A stretch of 54,874 nt of DNA, taken from an uncultured Phascolarctobacterium sp. GTDB lineage: Bacteria; Bacillota; Negativicutes; Acidaminococcales; Acidaminococcaceae. A model generated the notes under the pieces. That model did no database searches, was not told where the DNA came from, and worked only from the letters and a program-made list of their open reading frames with translations. The translations under genes and the position numbers were made by a program. Below, in pieces: positions 24,385-33,996 of this stretch; position 1 is the stretch's first letter, and every line of letters begins with the position of its first letter. Where the stretch lies: assembly GCA_900551745.1 (NCBI GenBank), contig URXA01000007.1, forward strand, positions 1 to 54,874, written 5' to 3'.

Positions 24385-27111
24385 TTATATTTTTTTATAC
24401 AAAATACGAATGGAATTCAAAACGCAGAGTACGGAAACACCAGTATCGGCGAAAACAGCCGCCCACATAGAAGCATAGCCTGCTAAACCTGCCGCCATAA
24501 TAATAATCTTAATCACCAAAGCAAAAAATACATTCTGCCAGGCAATTTTGGTTGTTTCCTTCGCGATAGCAATTGCCTGGGGAATAGCCTGCATCTCCGA
24601 ATTCATAAATACAACATCTGCTGCCTCGATAGCGGCATCAGCACCACTGCCCATAGCAGCGCCAACATCAGCGCCTGCTAAAACAGGAGCATCATTAATA
24701 CCATCACCGACAAACATCACTCCACCATATTTTTTGCGTAAGCGGCCCAACTCATTGAGTTTATCCTGCGGCAGGAGCTTTGCTCTTACTTCGTCAATTC
24801 CAGCGGCCCGTGCCACTGCCTGAGCACTTTCTTCCGCATCACCGGTCAGCATTGCTGTAGTCAAATTCATCTTTTTAAGAGAGGCAACAGCAGCTACCGC
24901 ATCTTCTTTCAAGGTATCATCAATAATTATCTGTCCCAAATACTTTCCAGCTCCGGCAACCAGTACTTCAGTACCATAATTGCCTTCTTCACGCACAGAA
25001 AAATCGATACTGAACCGCTCTAACAATTTTTTATTTCCGCACAAAATTTTTCCGTCTGGGCCATTAACAACTAATCCTTCACCGGCAATTTCTTCAAACG
25101 TCTGCGGTCGGTCGAGTCTCAACCCGCGTTCTTTTGCAGCATTTACTATACTGACAGCAATAGGATGACTGGAAACAAGTTCCGCGGCAGCGCAAACCTT
25201 CAGCAGCTCATCTTCTTCAATGCCACCTGCCGGAATCAGCTTTTGGACAATAAAATTTCCCTTAGTCACGGTACCTGTTTTATCCATAACCACTGCTTTA
25301 ACATTTTTCAGGGCTTCCATTGTAACGCCGCCCTTAAAAAGAATACCATATTTCGACCCGGCTCCAATTCCTGAAAAAAACGCTAAAGGCACGCTCAGCA
25401 CCAATGCACATGGGCAGCTGATAACCAGAAAGGTCAAAGCTGTATAGATCCAATATTCCCAATTGCCTGTTATAAAACCGGGTATCACAGCGGTTAAAAC
25501 AGCTACAGCTACAACAAACGGAGTATAGATACGTGCAAAGCGTGTTATGAACCGATCAAGCTGCGGCTTGCTGGCAGCGGCATTTTCTACAGAGTCTAAA
25601 ATTTTAGTGACCATAGATTCAGCCAAGACTTTTTCTACTCTGATTTTCAGCATCCCCGAAGTATTAACGCAGCCAGAAATAACTTCATCACCAAAACTGC
25701 GTTTTATTGGTACAGGCTCTCCTGTCACCGGAGAGGTATCAAGCAGGCTTTCACCTTCAATAACTACTCCATCCAAAGGAATGCGGTCACCGGCACGTAC
25801 CAGTAAAATATCACCGACATTGGCTTCCTCTGCCGGAATGACACGCACCTCTTCACCAATCAGCAAATTAACGACTTCCGGACGCATATCGACAGCTTCC
25901 ATGATCTGACCACGGCTTTTTTCAACCGCGCGATGCTCAAAATATTCTCCAATCCGATAAAACAGCATAACTCCGACAGCTTCTTCATATTGATTGATAG
26001 CAAAAGCACCTAAAGTAGCTACTGTCATCAGAAAGTTTTCATCAAAAACCTGTCCCTTGGTAATATTTTTAACAGCCGTTAAAACAATCCTGCCACCCAA
26101 GAGGATATATGCGGCAACAAGACAATAAATATGATAAGCTTCCGGCACAAGTCCGGCAATTTCGCTGATTATAAACAAAATACCGCCCAGCACTATTTCG
26201 GCCAGAGAACGCTGTTCATCCGACATTGAAAGGATACCGCCGCTTTTTTTGCGCTGATTGATATTTTCGGCCAGTACCGGCTTGCCTATACGTTCGACTA
26301 CTTTTACATCTGCCTCGATCTTACTGCAGATAGCCTGGATCTGAGGCAGCAGTTGTGCGTGGTTCTTAGCTGTCAGCCGCAGCTGTTTCGTAGCATAAGT
26401 TACCGTTGCAGCAGAAACATCCGGCAAATCATTGATGGCCTTCTCCATTTTTGCAGCACAATTGGCACAGCCCAGATTCTCCAACAGGTATACCTTGCTT
26501 TCAAAATTGAACGGCATCGTCCCACTGCGTGGCACAACTTCTACATCCGATTCTATAGCAGCACAGATTGCACGAATAGACGGCAGTAATAACTCGTGAT
26601 TTTTGGCAGATAAACGCAGCTGTTTTGTTACAAAACTGACTGAAGCATATTCCACTCCAGGCAATTCTTTAATCTTATATTCCATTTTTGCGGCACAATT
26701 GGCGCAGCCTAAATTTTTCAAAGTATAAACTCGCTTTATACAATCAGCATCAGGCATTCGGCAGATGCAGTTTTCCAAGCTTTCTCCGCAGACATCACAA
26801 TATTCCTCATGCGGATGACAGAGCTCACATTGACAGTCATCTGCATGCCCGGGCACATGATGATGATCATGGCCGCAGCCGCAGGCTGCATTATGGTTAT
26901 GGCCGCTTTCATCTTCGTGATGATGATCGTGGCCGCAGCCACAGGCTGCATCATGGTCATGGCCGCTTTCATCTTCGTGATGATGATCATGGCCGCAGCC
27001 ACAGGCTGCATTATGGTTATGGCCGCTTTCATCTTCGTGATGATGATCATGGCCGCAGCCCTGACTGTTATATTCATGTAAATTTTCTAAAGCATGCTGT
27101 GTTTTGCTCAT
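24385..27111 (-). CDS. Heavy-metal P1B-type ATPase with His-rich repeats and two HMA domains
   Basis: 908 aa Zn/Cd/Pb-type exporting ATPase (CadA/ZntA-like). The N-terminus (about 18-105) is a His/Asp/Glu-rich tandem repeat based on CGHDHHHEDESGHNHNA, followed by a Cys-rich linker. Two HMA domains follow, each with GCANCAAKM. The transport core shows SCPCALV (metal-site CPC), DKTGTVTKG (phosphorylation Asp), an HPIA motif and GDGINDAP. CPC and the CadA-like layout favour Zn2+/Cd2+ over Cu+. The N-terminus is unusually long, and the two nearly identical HMA domains plus perfect repeats suggest recent internal duplication. The gene stands alone with its own terminator. Confidence 0.93.
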   Translation of the reverse strand: MSKTQHALENLHEYNSQGCGHDHHHEDESGHNHNAACGCGHDHHHEDESGHDHDAACGCGHDHHHEDESGHNHNAACGCGHDHHHVPGHADDCQCELCHPHEEYCDVCGESLENCICRMPDADCIKRVYTLKNLGCANCAAKMEYKIKELPGVEYASVSFVTKQLRLSAKNHELLLPSIRAICAAIESDVEVVPRSGTMPFNFESKVYLLENLGCANCAAKMEKAINDLPDVSAATVTYATKQLRLTAKNHAQLLPQIQAICSKIEADVKVVERIGKPVLAENINQRKKSGGILSMSDEQRSLAEIVLGGILFIISEIAGLVPEAYHIYCLVAAYILLGGRIVLTAVKNITKGQVFDENFLMTVATLGAFAINQYEEAVGVMLFYRIGEYFEHRAVEKSRGQIMEAVDMRPEVVNLLIGEEVRVIPAEEANVGDILLVRAGDRIPLDGVVIEGESLLDTSPVTGEPVPIKRSFGDEVISGCVNTSGMLKIRVEKVLAESMVTKILDSVENAAASKPQLDRFITRFARIYTPFVVAVAVLTAVIPGFITGNWEYWIYTALTFLVISCPCALVLSVPLAFFSGIGAGSKYGILFKGGVTMEALKNVKAVVMDKTGTVTKGNFIVQKLIPAGGIEEDELLKVCAAAELVSSHPIAVSIVNAAKERGLRLDRPQTFEEIAGEGLVVNGPDGKILCGNKKLLERFSIDFSVREEGNYGTEVLVAGAGKYLGQIIIDDTLKEDAVAAVASLKKMNLTTAMLTGDAEESAQAVARAAGIDEVRAKLLPQDKLNELGRLRKKYGGVMFVGDGINDAPVLAGADVGAAMGSGADAAIEAADVVFMNSEMQAIPQAIAIAKETTKIAWQNVFFALVIKIIIMAAGLAGYASMWAAVFADTGVSVLCVLNSIRILYKKI
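26859..27060 (-). repeat. Tandem 60-bp coding repeats in the P-type ATPase gene
   Basis: Three consecutive 60-bp units (26881-27060) differ at only a few positions, with a partial fourth unit at 26859-26880. Each encodes 20 residues of the His-rich metal-binding segment. The near identity at synonymous sites points to recent slippage or recombination, so copy number may vary between strains. Confidence 0.9.
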
Positions 27112-27203
27112 TTTCCAGCCTCCTTACTTTTACTGTAATCTTATTATAACACATGAGCAAATATTCATATATAGTTTTTTTAAAAATTTTACGAAATTTT
27201 TGA

Positions 27204-27251
27204 GAAAAATAATACAGGCAGCTTCCATTCATTTAATATGGAAACTGCCTG
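27204..27251 (-). terminator. Terminator after the SLH porin gene
   Basis: CAGGCAG(C)TTCCAT pairs with ATGGAA(A)CTGCCTG (27215-27251, one mismatch) and is followed on the minus strand by TATTATTTTTC. Confidence 0.8.
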
Positions 27252-27301
27252 TTAAAATAGCCTTAATCTTTCTCAAAATACCTGCTTCAGTTACTGCAAA
27301 T

Positions 27302-28522
27302 TTAGAAGGTTACCTGTAAACGATTCCAAATAATCTGAGAATCACGTCCGCTTTCTTTACCTTCCAAATCATAGTAATCCAAATTATAAACCATATTCTT
27401 GGCCAAAGTATAATTTATACCAACACCATAACCTTTAAAGCCTTCTTTAGTGAAGTATCCCCAGTCACCAGCTTTCATCGTATGAGCAATAAATGTACCT
27501 GCCCCCTGATCATAATAATTTCCCCAAAGTCCCCAGGTCCCCTGTTTGGCAGCCTTGGCACCCTTGTAAGCAGCACTGATGACAAAGCCGTCCGTATCAG
27601 CACCTTTTTCAACAGCTTTATCAGAAATATCAGAATTAAGATACATCGCCCCTAAAATAAAGTCACCAAAATTATAATTTGCCCCTGCATTCCAGACCGC
27701 GTTATTAGAAATTTTCGTAAACCCGGCATCTAAATCTTCAAATTTATCATAACCGGCAGCTAAATCCAAGCGGCCGATTTTACCAGATAAACTGGCTCCA
27801 TAGGCCTTATCTGCCGTATAACCGGAATCTTTTTCAGTAATTTGCCCCCAATAACCGCTAATTTTTACATTTTTACCATATGTTAACTGAATAACTTCTG
27901 CAGTATCGTCATAAAGGTTGCCATTAGCTAAAAATACAGGCGCTTTACCCGCCATAACATTAAATCCACCCAATTTACCTGTAACATAGGCTTGATTGAG
28001 TTTGGTATCTTCATCACCGGAATCATTAGCAAGATTCTGGTCATTTTGAATACGGGCCGTATAAGTCCAGTCTTCATTTACACTGCCATTTACAAATAAA
28101 CGAGTGCGCAGACGATTTTTTGCAACACTGCCTTTAGTTTTCTTAAAATCTCCGTCACGCCCTGCATATTCATAACGGATTTGTCCTGTAATCTTCACAT
28201 TATCCGCTTTTTTCTCTAAAGCTGCCACGCGTACTCCCAAGCTGTCCAGTTCATCGGCGAATTCTTCAGCCAGGCGGTCAACATTAGCGCCTTTAGCCAT
28301 AGCTTTTGCTACAATTTGTGCCATTTCATAACGTGTCATCAGACGTTCGCCGCCAAAATTACCGTCGCCATAACCATCAACAATTCCGGCTGCCGCCAGT
28401 CTGTTAACAGCATCATAAGCCCAATGCCCGGCCGGAACATCAGAAAAAGGATTAGCGGCATACGCTGAAGCAGTCACTCCTAGCGCCATTGCCATAGCAA
28501 GCACCAAAGTTTTTTTCATCAT
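27302..28522 (-). CDS. SLH-domain outer-membrane porin
   Basis: 406 aa. A signal peptide (MMKKTLVLAMAMALGVTASAYA) is followed by one S-layer homology domain (FSDVPAGHWAYDAVNRLA, YGDGNFGGERLMTRYEMA), a short coiled coil (about 75-95) and a beta-barrel-like region of alternating aromatic strands ending in a C-terminal Phe. This is the OmpM-type porin of Negativicutes. There the SLH domain binds the polyamine-modified cell wall and tethers the outer membrane. The start at 28522 follows AGGAG. It is the strongest taxonomic marker in the window. Confidence 0.93.
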   Translation of the reverse strand: MMKKTLVLAMAMALGVTASAYAANPFSDVPAGHWAYDAVNRLAAAGIVDGYGDGNFGGERLMTRYEMAQIVAKAMAKGANVDRLAEEFADELDSLGVRVAALEKKADNVKITGQIRYEYAGRDGDFKKTKGSVAKNRLRTRLFVNGSVNEDWTYTARIQNDQNLANDSGDEDTKLNQAYVTGKLGGFNVMAGKAPVFLANGNLYDDTAEVIQLTYGKNVKISGYWGQITEKDSGYTADKAYGASLSGKIGRLDLAAGYDKFEDLDAGFTKISNNAVWNAGANYNFGDFILGAMYLNSDISDKAVEKGADTDGFVISAAYKGAKAAKQGTWGLWGNYYDQGAGTFIAHTMKAGDWGYFTKEGFKGYGVGINYTLAKNMVYNLDYYDLEGKESGRDSQIIWNRLQVTF

Positions 28523-28547
28523 AATCAACTCCTAAAAAAATATATGC

Positions 28548-28590
28548 TAAGTACACTTTTGCCGATTTTATATTTTTAAAAGTGTACTTA
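28548..28590 (-). other. 13-bp inverted repeat in the porin 5' leader
   Basis: TAAGTACACTTTT (28548-28560) and AAAAGTGTACTTA (28578-28590) form a perfect stem. On the minus strand the hairpin is followed by GCATATATTTTTTT and then the porin ribosome binding site. It could stabilise the mRNA 5' end, act as an operator or attenuate transcription. Confidence 0.55.
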
Positions 28591-28645
28591 TTTAACCGTG
28601 TTTAAATATGAACAAATAAGTATTTATTCACTTTAAGAAGTTTTT

Positions 28646-28680
28646 TATATTGCAGCACTCAATAAGACTGCTGCAATATA
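28646..28680 (-). other. 12-bp hairpin after the last transporter gene
   Basis: TATATTGCAGCA (28646-28657) and TGCTGCAATATA (28669-28680) pair perfectly 8 bases beyond the ATPase stop codon. The minus strand continues with an A-run, not a U-run, so it is not a classic intrinsic terminator; it may be a 3'-end stabilising hairpin. Confidence 0.5.
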
Positions 28681-28688
28681 CCAAAAAA

Positions 28689-29705
28689 TTATTTAACGAA
28701 ATGACAGGCTACAAAATGCCCCGAATGAATTTCACGCAACGGCGGTTTTTCCTGACGGCATATTTCCCGGCATTGCCCGCAGCGGCTTTGAAACGGGCAC
28801 CCCTGCGGCAGATCCAGAGGACTGGGGATATCTCCTTCCAATGGCTGGATCCTCTCACCGGGTTTAAAATCTACCTTAAAAATAGACTTGATCAAAGCCT
28901 TTGTATAAGGATGAGCGCTGCCTGTCGATAACCTACACCCTTCCAATCTTTCTACTACATTACCAAGATACATGACCGCGACCTGATGGCTCATCAAATC
29001 AACCAGACCAATATCATGACAAATAAAAAGATATGTAATATCTTTTTCCCGCTGCAGCCGTACCAGCAATTCACAAATTTTTTCCTGTACAGAAACATCC
29101 AGCGCTGAAGTGGCTTCATCGCAGACAATGATCTGCGGTTCCAGAGAAAGTGCCCTGGCTATACCCAAACGCTGGCGCTGACCTCCGCTCATACTATGAG
29201 GAAAACGGTCTTTAAATTCCACCGGCAGCTCCACCATTTGCAATAACTCTGCAGCTTTTGCGTCAACTTCAGAATTTTTCAGCAACCCAAAATTCAATAA
29301 AGGCTCGCATAAAATATCTTTTACCCGCATTTTCGGATTAAAAGCCGCTGTAGGATCCTGAAAAACCATTTGTATTTTTCGGCGGTTCTGGCGAAGCGCT
29401 TCTCCCTTCAATTCCAAAATGTTCTGTCCTTCAAATATTACTTCACCCTCCGTCGCCGGATGGATCTGTAAAATCGTTCTGACCAAAGTACTTTTGCCGC
29501 AGCCGCTTTCACCAATAATGCCAAGAGTCTGTCCCTTATAAGCATTTAAATTTACTTTATCACAGGCAGTGAGAACCTTGCCGCCATCTACCTGAAACTT
29601 TTTAGTCAGATTTTTTACTTCCAATACTATTTCTTGCGGTAATGCAACTCCATCATGGGCGCAGTTACAGTTCTCATGCGGGTGTAATTTTACGTTCTCA
29701 GGCAT
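28689..29705 (-). CDS. Opp/Dpp/Nik-type ABC transporter ATPase (second)
   Basis: 338 aa ATPase of an oligopeptide/nickel-type importer, OppF-like. Walker A GESGCGKST, signature SGGQRQRLG, Walker B IIVCDEATSALD and the C-terminal Cys-rich oligopeptide-transporter extension (GCPFQSRCGQCREIC) are all visible. The start at 29705 (MPENVKLHP) overlaps the first ATPase by 8 bases (ATGCCTGA); longer open frame upstream is the other gene. It is the last gene of the cobalamin-riboswitch operon. Confidence 0.9.
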   Translation of the reverse strand: MPENVKLHPHENCNCAHDGVALPQEIVLEVKNLTKKFQVDGGKVLTACDKVNLNAYKGQTLGIIGESGCGKSTLVRTILQIHPATEGEVIFEGQNILELKGEALRQNRRKIQMVFQDPTAAFNPKMRVKDILCEPLLNFGLLKNSEVDAKAAELLQMVELPVEFKDRFPHSMSGGQRQRLGIARALSLEPQIIVCDEATSALDVSVQEKICELLVRLQREKDITYLFICHDIGLVDLMSHQVAVMYLGNVVERLEGCRLSTGSAHPYTKALIKSIFKVDFKPGERIQPLEGDIPSPLDLPQGCPFQSRCGQCREICRQEKPPLREIHSGHFVACHFVK

Positions 29706-30489
29706 AATAACGCTTACCTCCCACAACCGGAACAGCCGCCAGCAGTTCCTTAGTATATGCATGCTGTGGATTGCCGATAATCTCTTCCCGCAGTCCGCTC
29801 TCCACAACCATACCATTCTGCATCACAACGATTTTATTTGACATATACGAAGCTACACCCAAATTATGAGTAACTATGATCACCGCGGCATTGTATTCGT
29901 CACGAACATCAACGATCTGCCTGATGATCTGCGCCTGCGTTGTGACATCAAGCGCGCTTGTAGGCTCATCAGCCAAAAGCAGCTTCGGGCTGAAGGTCAT
30001 CGCCAGAGCTATACCTACACGCTGGCGCATCCCCCCTGATAATTCGAACGGATAACTGCGCATTACATTGTCAGGATTGGGCATCCTTACATCATCAAGC
30101 ATCTTAACAGCCAGATCATAGGCTTCCCGTCTGGAAATCTGCGGCGCATGAGTCAGAATATAATCAATAAACTGTTCGCCGATACGGCGGATAGGGTTGA
30201 TCATATTACCGCTGTCCTGAAAAATCATAGAAATCTCAGTCCCACACATTTCACGCCATTGCTGCGGCGTATTATCCAGCAGGTTTCTGCCGTCAAAAAT
30301 GATATTGCCGCCGCTTACATGTCCATTACCCGGCAAACAGCCCATAATAGCACGTATCACCGTTGTTTTACCGCTGCCGCTTTCGCCAACGATAGATAAA
30401 ATCTCACCTTTTTTCAATTCTATATTGGCGCCAGTTACGGTAGTCTTGCTGCCGTAACTGATATCCAAATCTGTAACTTTTAAAAGCAT
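29698..30489 (-). CDS. Opp/Dpp/Nik-type ABC transporter ATPase (first)
   Basis: 263 aa OppD-like ATPase: Walker A GESGSGKTT, signature SGGMRQRVG, Walker B LLLADEPTSALD. It is shorter than many OppD proteins (about 330 aa) because the C-terminal extension is reduced, which is closer to NikD. The start at 30489 (MLLKVTDLDI) follows AAGAAGGGA; upstream codons are the ribosome binding site. Confidence 0.9.
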   Translation of the reverse strand: MLLKVTDLDISYGSKTTVTGANIELKKGEILSIVGESGSGKTTVIRAIMGCLPGNGHVSGGNIIFDGRNLLDNTPQQWREMCGTEISMIFQDSGNMINPIRRIGEQFIDYILTHAPQISRREAYDLAVKMLDDVRMPNPDNVMRSYPFELSGGMRQRVGIALAMTFSPKLLLADEPTSALDVTTQAQIIRQIVDVRDEYNAAVIIVTHNLGVASYMSNKIVVMQNGMVVESGLREEIIGNPQHAYTKELLAAVPVVGGKRYYA

Positions 30490-30513
30490 TACAGTGTCCC
30501 TTCTTCCCACAGA

Positions 30514-32094
30514 TTATTTCTGGGCAGGCTTGATCTCCTTCGTCAGCCAGTAATAATCACACGGTAAAATTTCTGCATTGGCAATAGAAGTATTACTGAT
30601 CATGTTTGTCTGCGGATAACCAAAAATAATCGTTGCCGCATCATCAAGAATAATTTTCTGCATATCGATTACTAATTGACGACGTTTCGCCGGATCAAAT
30701 TCTACTGCCAGCTTATCGCTCAGAGCATCATAGGCAGGATTGCTGTAACCGCTGCCGTTCTGCGGATTATTACCGTTAACATTTGTTTTCCAGTACTGAT
30801 TGATAAAGACCTCGGGGTCGCCTGCCTGCAGGGTAAGAATATTGGAAATCAGCAAGTCATATTCGCCTCGTACACCAATCCCGTCCAAAACATTGTAATC
30901 AACATTTTTCAGGTTAACCTTGATACCAACCTTTTTAGCATCGGACTGGGTAGCTTCAGCAAATAAAGGCAATTCTGCACGACCGCTGTAGAAAATAAAG
31001 TCCATCTCCAGATTTTTACCGTCTTTATCAACATAGCCATCACCATTGGTATCTTTCCAGCCAGCCTCTTCCAACAGTTTCTTAGCACGTTCTACATTAT
31101 AGGTATTAGGATCTTTTAACTGATCAAATCCATAATCGACAGAAGGCGGCATCAACGGCCCGCCAGGAGTAAATGTGTCCTTCAGTAAAACCTTACAGTA
31201 GGTTTCACGGTCCAAAGATGACAGCAAAGCTTCGCGAACACGTTTATCATACATCGGCTTGCCTTCCTTAACATTCATACGTGCCAATACGTCACGCAGG
31301 GAAGCAATAGTGCTGATATTGTACTTATCTTTGTTGTTGAACAACGACATGTCGCCGGGAGCGATATTGATCGCCATATCAATCTCACCAGACTGCAGGG
31401 CCATAGCGCGTGTATTGGGATCATCAATAGTCGGGATCTCAACATGCTTAAACGGTACTTCGCCATCCCAGTAATTAGGATTAGCATCCATAACAGCTTT
31501 AGCTTTACTGTACGTATTGACCATATACGGACCGGTACAGATGGGCCCTTGCTTAGCATAATCACGGTCAGTTACACTGGTGTCAATAATAATAAAAAGC
31601 GGATCACCAAGCATTCCCGGTAATGTAGCAACAGGCGTATGGGTTTTGATGGTCAAAGTCTGTCCGTCAGCACTGATATTGTCATATTCAAACATTGCTC
31701 TGGCACGGGCAGCTTTTTCAAATGTACGCTCAATAGATTTTTTTACAGACTCAGCAGTCACCTTATTCCCATTTGAAAATTTCGCTTTATCATTGATTTT
31801 AAAAGTCCAGGTAAGTTTATCGTCGCTGACCTGCCAGCTTTCAGCCAGCCAAGGAGTAGAATTCATTTTTTCATCAAATTTTACCAGACATTCACCTAAG
31901 CCGTAACGCATAACAATCCAGCCAAAGTAGTTATCTGTTGGTTCCAGACTGTCGGCAAAATTAGTAACGCCAAATTTCAAAGTGTCTTTGGCTGCCGCAG
32001 CTTTTTTGTCATCGCCGCCACAACCGGCTGAAGTAAATGCCAGCAAACCTATCATTGCAACGGCTGCTGTAAATTTAATAGTTTTTTTCATCAT
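30514..32094 (-). CDS. Substrate-binding lipoprotein of the Opp/Nik-type transporter
   Basis: 526 aa solute-binding protein of the peptide/nickel family (SBP_bac_5). The start at 32094 (MMKKTIKF) follows AAAGGGAGA. The signal sequence ends in a lipobox (LLAFTSAGC) and the mature protein begins with Cys. Family blocks include WLAESWQVSDDKLTWTFKI and GEYDLLISN. Ligand cannot be read from sequence. Control by a cobalamin riboswitch suggests cobalt, nickel, a metal chelate or a corrinoid-related ligand rather than ordinary peptides. Confidence 0.88.
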   Translation of the reverse strand: MMKKTIKFTAAVAMIGLLAFTSAGCGGDDKKAAAAKDTLKFGVTNFADSLEPTDNYFGWIVMRYGLGECLVKFDEKMNSTPWLAESWQVSDDKLTWTFKINDKAKFSNGNKVTAESVKKSIERTFEKAARARAMFEYDNISADGQTLTIKTHTPVATLPGMLGDPLFIIIDTSVTDRDYAKQGPICTGPYMVNTYSKAKAVMDANPNYWDGEVPFKHVEIPTIDDPNTRAMALQSGEIDMAINIAPGDMSLFNNKDKYNISTIASLRDVLARMNVKEGKPMYDKRVREALLSSLDRETYCKVLLKDTFTPGGPLMPPSVDYGFDQLKDPNTYNVERAKKLLEEAGWKDTNGDGYVDKDGKNLEMDFIFYSGRAELPLFAEATQSDAKKVGIKVNLKNVDYNVLDGIGVRGEYDLLISNILTLQAGDPEVFINQYWKTNVNGNNPQNGSGYSNPAYDALSDKLAVEFDPAKRRQLVIDMQKIILDDAATIIFGYPQTNMISNTSIANAEILPCDYYWLTKEIKPAQK

Positions 32095-32159
32095 ACATCT
32101 CCCTTTCAAATCCTTTTTATTTTATTGACTGTATATAAAAATTTATTCAATAGCTGAAC

Positions 32160-32990
32160 TTAATCTTCCTGACGCGGGTCAAGCACATCACGCAAACTGT
32201 CGCCCCATAGGTTAAAGACTACTACCGTCAGAAAAATAGCCAGACCAGGGAAAAACATCAGCCAGGGAGCCGTCTGCAGCTGCTGACGTCCTTCATTGAG
32301 CATCAATCCCCATTCAGGAGCCGGCGGCTGCGAACCGAAGCCTAAAAATGAAAGCCCTGCCAGTTCCATCATCATAGCGCCGATATCCGAAGCTGCTGTA
32401 ATAATCATTAACGGTAAAATATTAGGCACGATATGTTTCCACAAAATATGTGTCGGTTTGCCACCGTTGACAACTGCCGCTTCGACAAAATCACGCTTTT
32501 TTATCTTTAATACCATACTGCGTGCCAAACGAGCGTATTTAGTCCAGGTAACGATAGTCAAAGCTATAATCGCATTGATCAGACTGCCGCCAAGGATACC
32601 GGCAATAGCAATGGCCAGTATCATTCCGGGAAAGGAAATCATCATATCAGAAATACGCATAATAACCGTATCTACCTTCCCGCCAAAATAACCGGCCAGA
32701 ACACCCAGCGAAGTACCTACTGCAAAAATGACCGCTACCAACAGCAAAACACTGCTCAGAGAATAGCTGGCACCATACAAAACCCGACTGAAATTATCCC
32801 GCCCCAGCTTATCAGTTCCAAAAAGATGTTCACTCGAAGGCGGCAGATAAGCATTTTTCATCGTAGCTTCCAACGGATCATAAGGAGCTAGCAGCGGCGC
32901 CGCTAAAGCAATACCTATCAGCAGCAGCACCAAAAAACTGGAAAAGGCAAAAGCACGATTATTCTTTAATCCGTTAATAAGATTCTCCAT
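32160..32990 (-). CDS. ABC transporter permease (OppC/NikC-like)
   Basis: 276 aa permease with about six membrane segments. The N-terminal APYDPLEATMKNAYLPPS and LFGTDKLGRDNFSRVLYG blocks are typical of OppC/DppC/NikC. The EAA-type loop is EAAVVNGGKPTHILWKHIVPN. The start at 32990 (MENLINGLK) follows AAGGAAGG. It lies one base downstream of the first permease gene. Confidence 0.9.
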   Translation of the reverse strand: MENLINGLKNNRAFAFSSFLVLLLIGIALAAPLLAPYDPLEATMKNAYLPPSSEHLFGTDKLGRDNFSRVLYGASYSLSSVLLLVAVIFAVGTSLGVLAGYFGGKVDTVIMRISDMMISFPGMILAIAIAGILGGSLINAIIALTIVTWTKYARLARSMVLKIKKRDFVEAAVVNGGKPTHILWKHIVPNILPLMIITAASDIGAMMMELAGLSFLGFGSQPPAPEWGLMLNEGRQQLQTAPWLMFFPGLAIFLTVVVFNLWGDSLRDVLDPRQED

Positions 32991-32991
32991 G

Positions 32992-33936
32992 CTATCTACC
33001 TTCCTTTCGCAGGCGCGGATCAAGCCGGTTGTAAGAAATATCAACAACTAAATTGATGACCATATACATAAGGGCTATCCACAAAACAATCCCCTGTACA
33101 AGCTGAAAGTCTCGATAGATGATAGACTGAACAGCTAAATAACCAAGCCCCGGCCAGGAAAAAACGATCTCTACTACTGCCGCGCCGCCCAGCAGACTGC
33201 CGAAGGACAGGCCCAGCAGTGTAATCAAAGGCAGCATCGCATTCGGCAATACTTCCCGCCAGAGAATATAGCTTTCACTCATTCCCCTGGCTCTGGCACC
33301 GACAACATAATCCTGATTGAGTTCTTCCAAAACCGTCGTCCTTACCTGACGTGTATATTTTGCCGCCATAACTATACCCAACGTCGTAGCTGGTAAAATC
33401 AGGGTCTCCAGACTTACTCTGCCACCGACAATTGGCAGCCAGCCTAATTTTAAACCAAAAATCCAAAGCAGCATTAAACCCATCCAAAAATTAGGTATCG
33501 AAACTCCGAAAAACGTCAGTCCCCTAACGGCATAGTCAAAAATACTGTTGCGCTTCACCGCAGAATAAATGCCTAACGGCAGCGAAAAAATCAGCATAAA
33601 AAAGGTAGACGCCAACGCTAATATCAATGTGGCAGGCAACGACTGCATCAACTCTTCCACCACAGGCTTTTTAACCATATATGAAAATCCAAAGTTTCCC
33701 TGTACAGCCCTTCCAAGCCAATCTAAATACTGGAAAACAAAGGGCTTGTCCAATCCCAGTTCATGCCTTAAAGCATCAATTTCCACCTGACTGACAACAA
33801 TATCCTCATTGCCGGCAATCATTTGTCTGACCGGGTCACCTGGCGACAGCATTACCAAAGCAAATGTGACGAAACTGATCCCCAAGAGCACCAATACGAT
33901 TTGCCCGATCCTGCCCCAAATCTGTTTGTTTTTCAA
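32992..33936 (-). CDS. ABC transporter permease (OppB/NikB-like)
   Basis: 314 aa from a TTG at 33936 (AAGGAG ten bases upstream), the normal length for OppB-type permeases; the EAA-type loop is GARARGMSESYILWREVLPN. The frame stays open upstream to an ATG at 34020, also preceded by a ribosome binding site (AAGAGG), and that extension runs straight through the leader terminator. I prefer the TTG start because it restores family length. Translation from the upstream ATG may have a regulatory role. First gene of the riboswitch operon. Confidence 0.88.
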   Translation of the reverse strand: MKNKQIWGRIGQIVLVLLGISFVTFALVMLSPGDPVRQMIAGNEDIVVSQVEIDALRHELGLDKPFVFQYLDWLGRAVQGNFGFSYMVKKPVVEELMQSLPATLILALASTFFMLIFSLPLGIYSAVKRNSIFDYAVRGLTFFGVSIPNFWMGLMLLWIFGLKLGWLPIVGGRVSLETLILPATTLGIVMAAKYTRQVRTTVLEELNQDYVVGARARGMSESYILWREVLPNAMLPLITLLGLSFGSLLGGAAVVEIVFSWPGLGYLAVQSIIYRDFQLVQGIVLWIALMYMVINLVVDISYNRLDPRLRKEGR

Positions 33937-33954
33937 CGCTTTCCATCTCCTTAC

Positions 33955-33996
33955 AAAAAAAATCTCCTGCAACCATGAACCACGGATGCAGGAGAT
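33955..33996 (-). terminator. Leader terminator of the transporter operon
   Basis: ATCTCCTGCA and TGCAGGAGAT (33962-33996) form a 10-bp stem followed on the minus strand by TTTTTTTT, ending just before the permease ribosome binding site. It is the likely OFF hairpin of the cobalamin riboswitch upstream. Confidence 0.88.

Noticed and set aside
26859..27060. Regularly repeated 60-bp units as a possible CRISPR array
   Set aside because: Units are contiguous and near identical with no unique spacers, lie within a coding frame, and no cas gene is near.
26688..27149. Open frames in all directions over the His-rich repeat, encoding Met/Ala- or Arg/His-rich repeats
   Set aside because: By-products of the 60-bp tandem repeat, whose real frame is the P-type ATPase.
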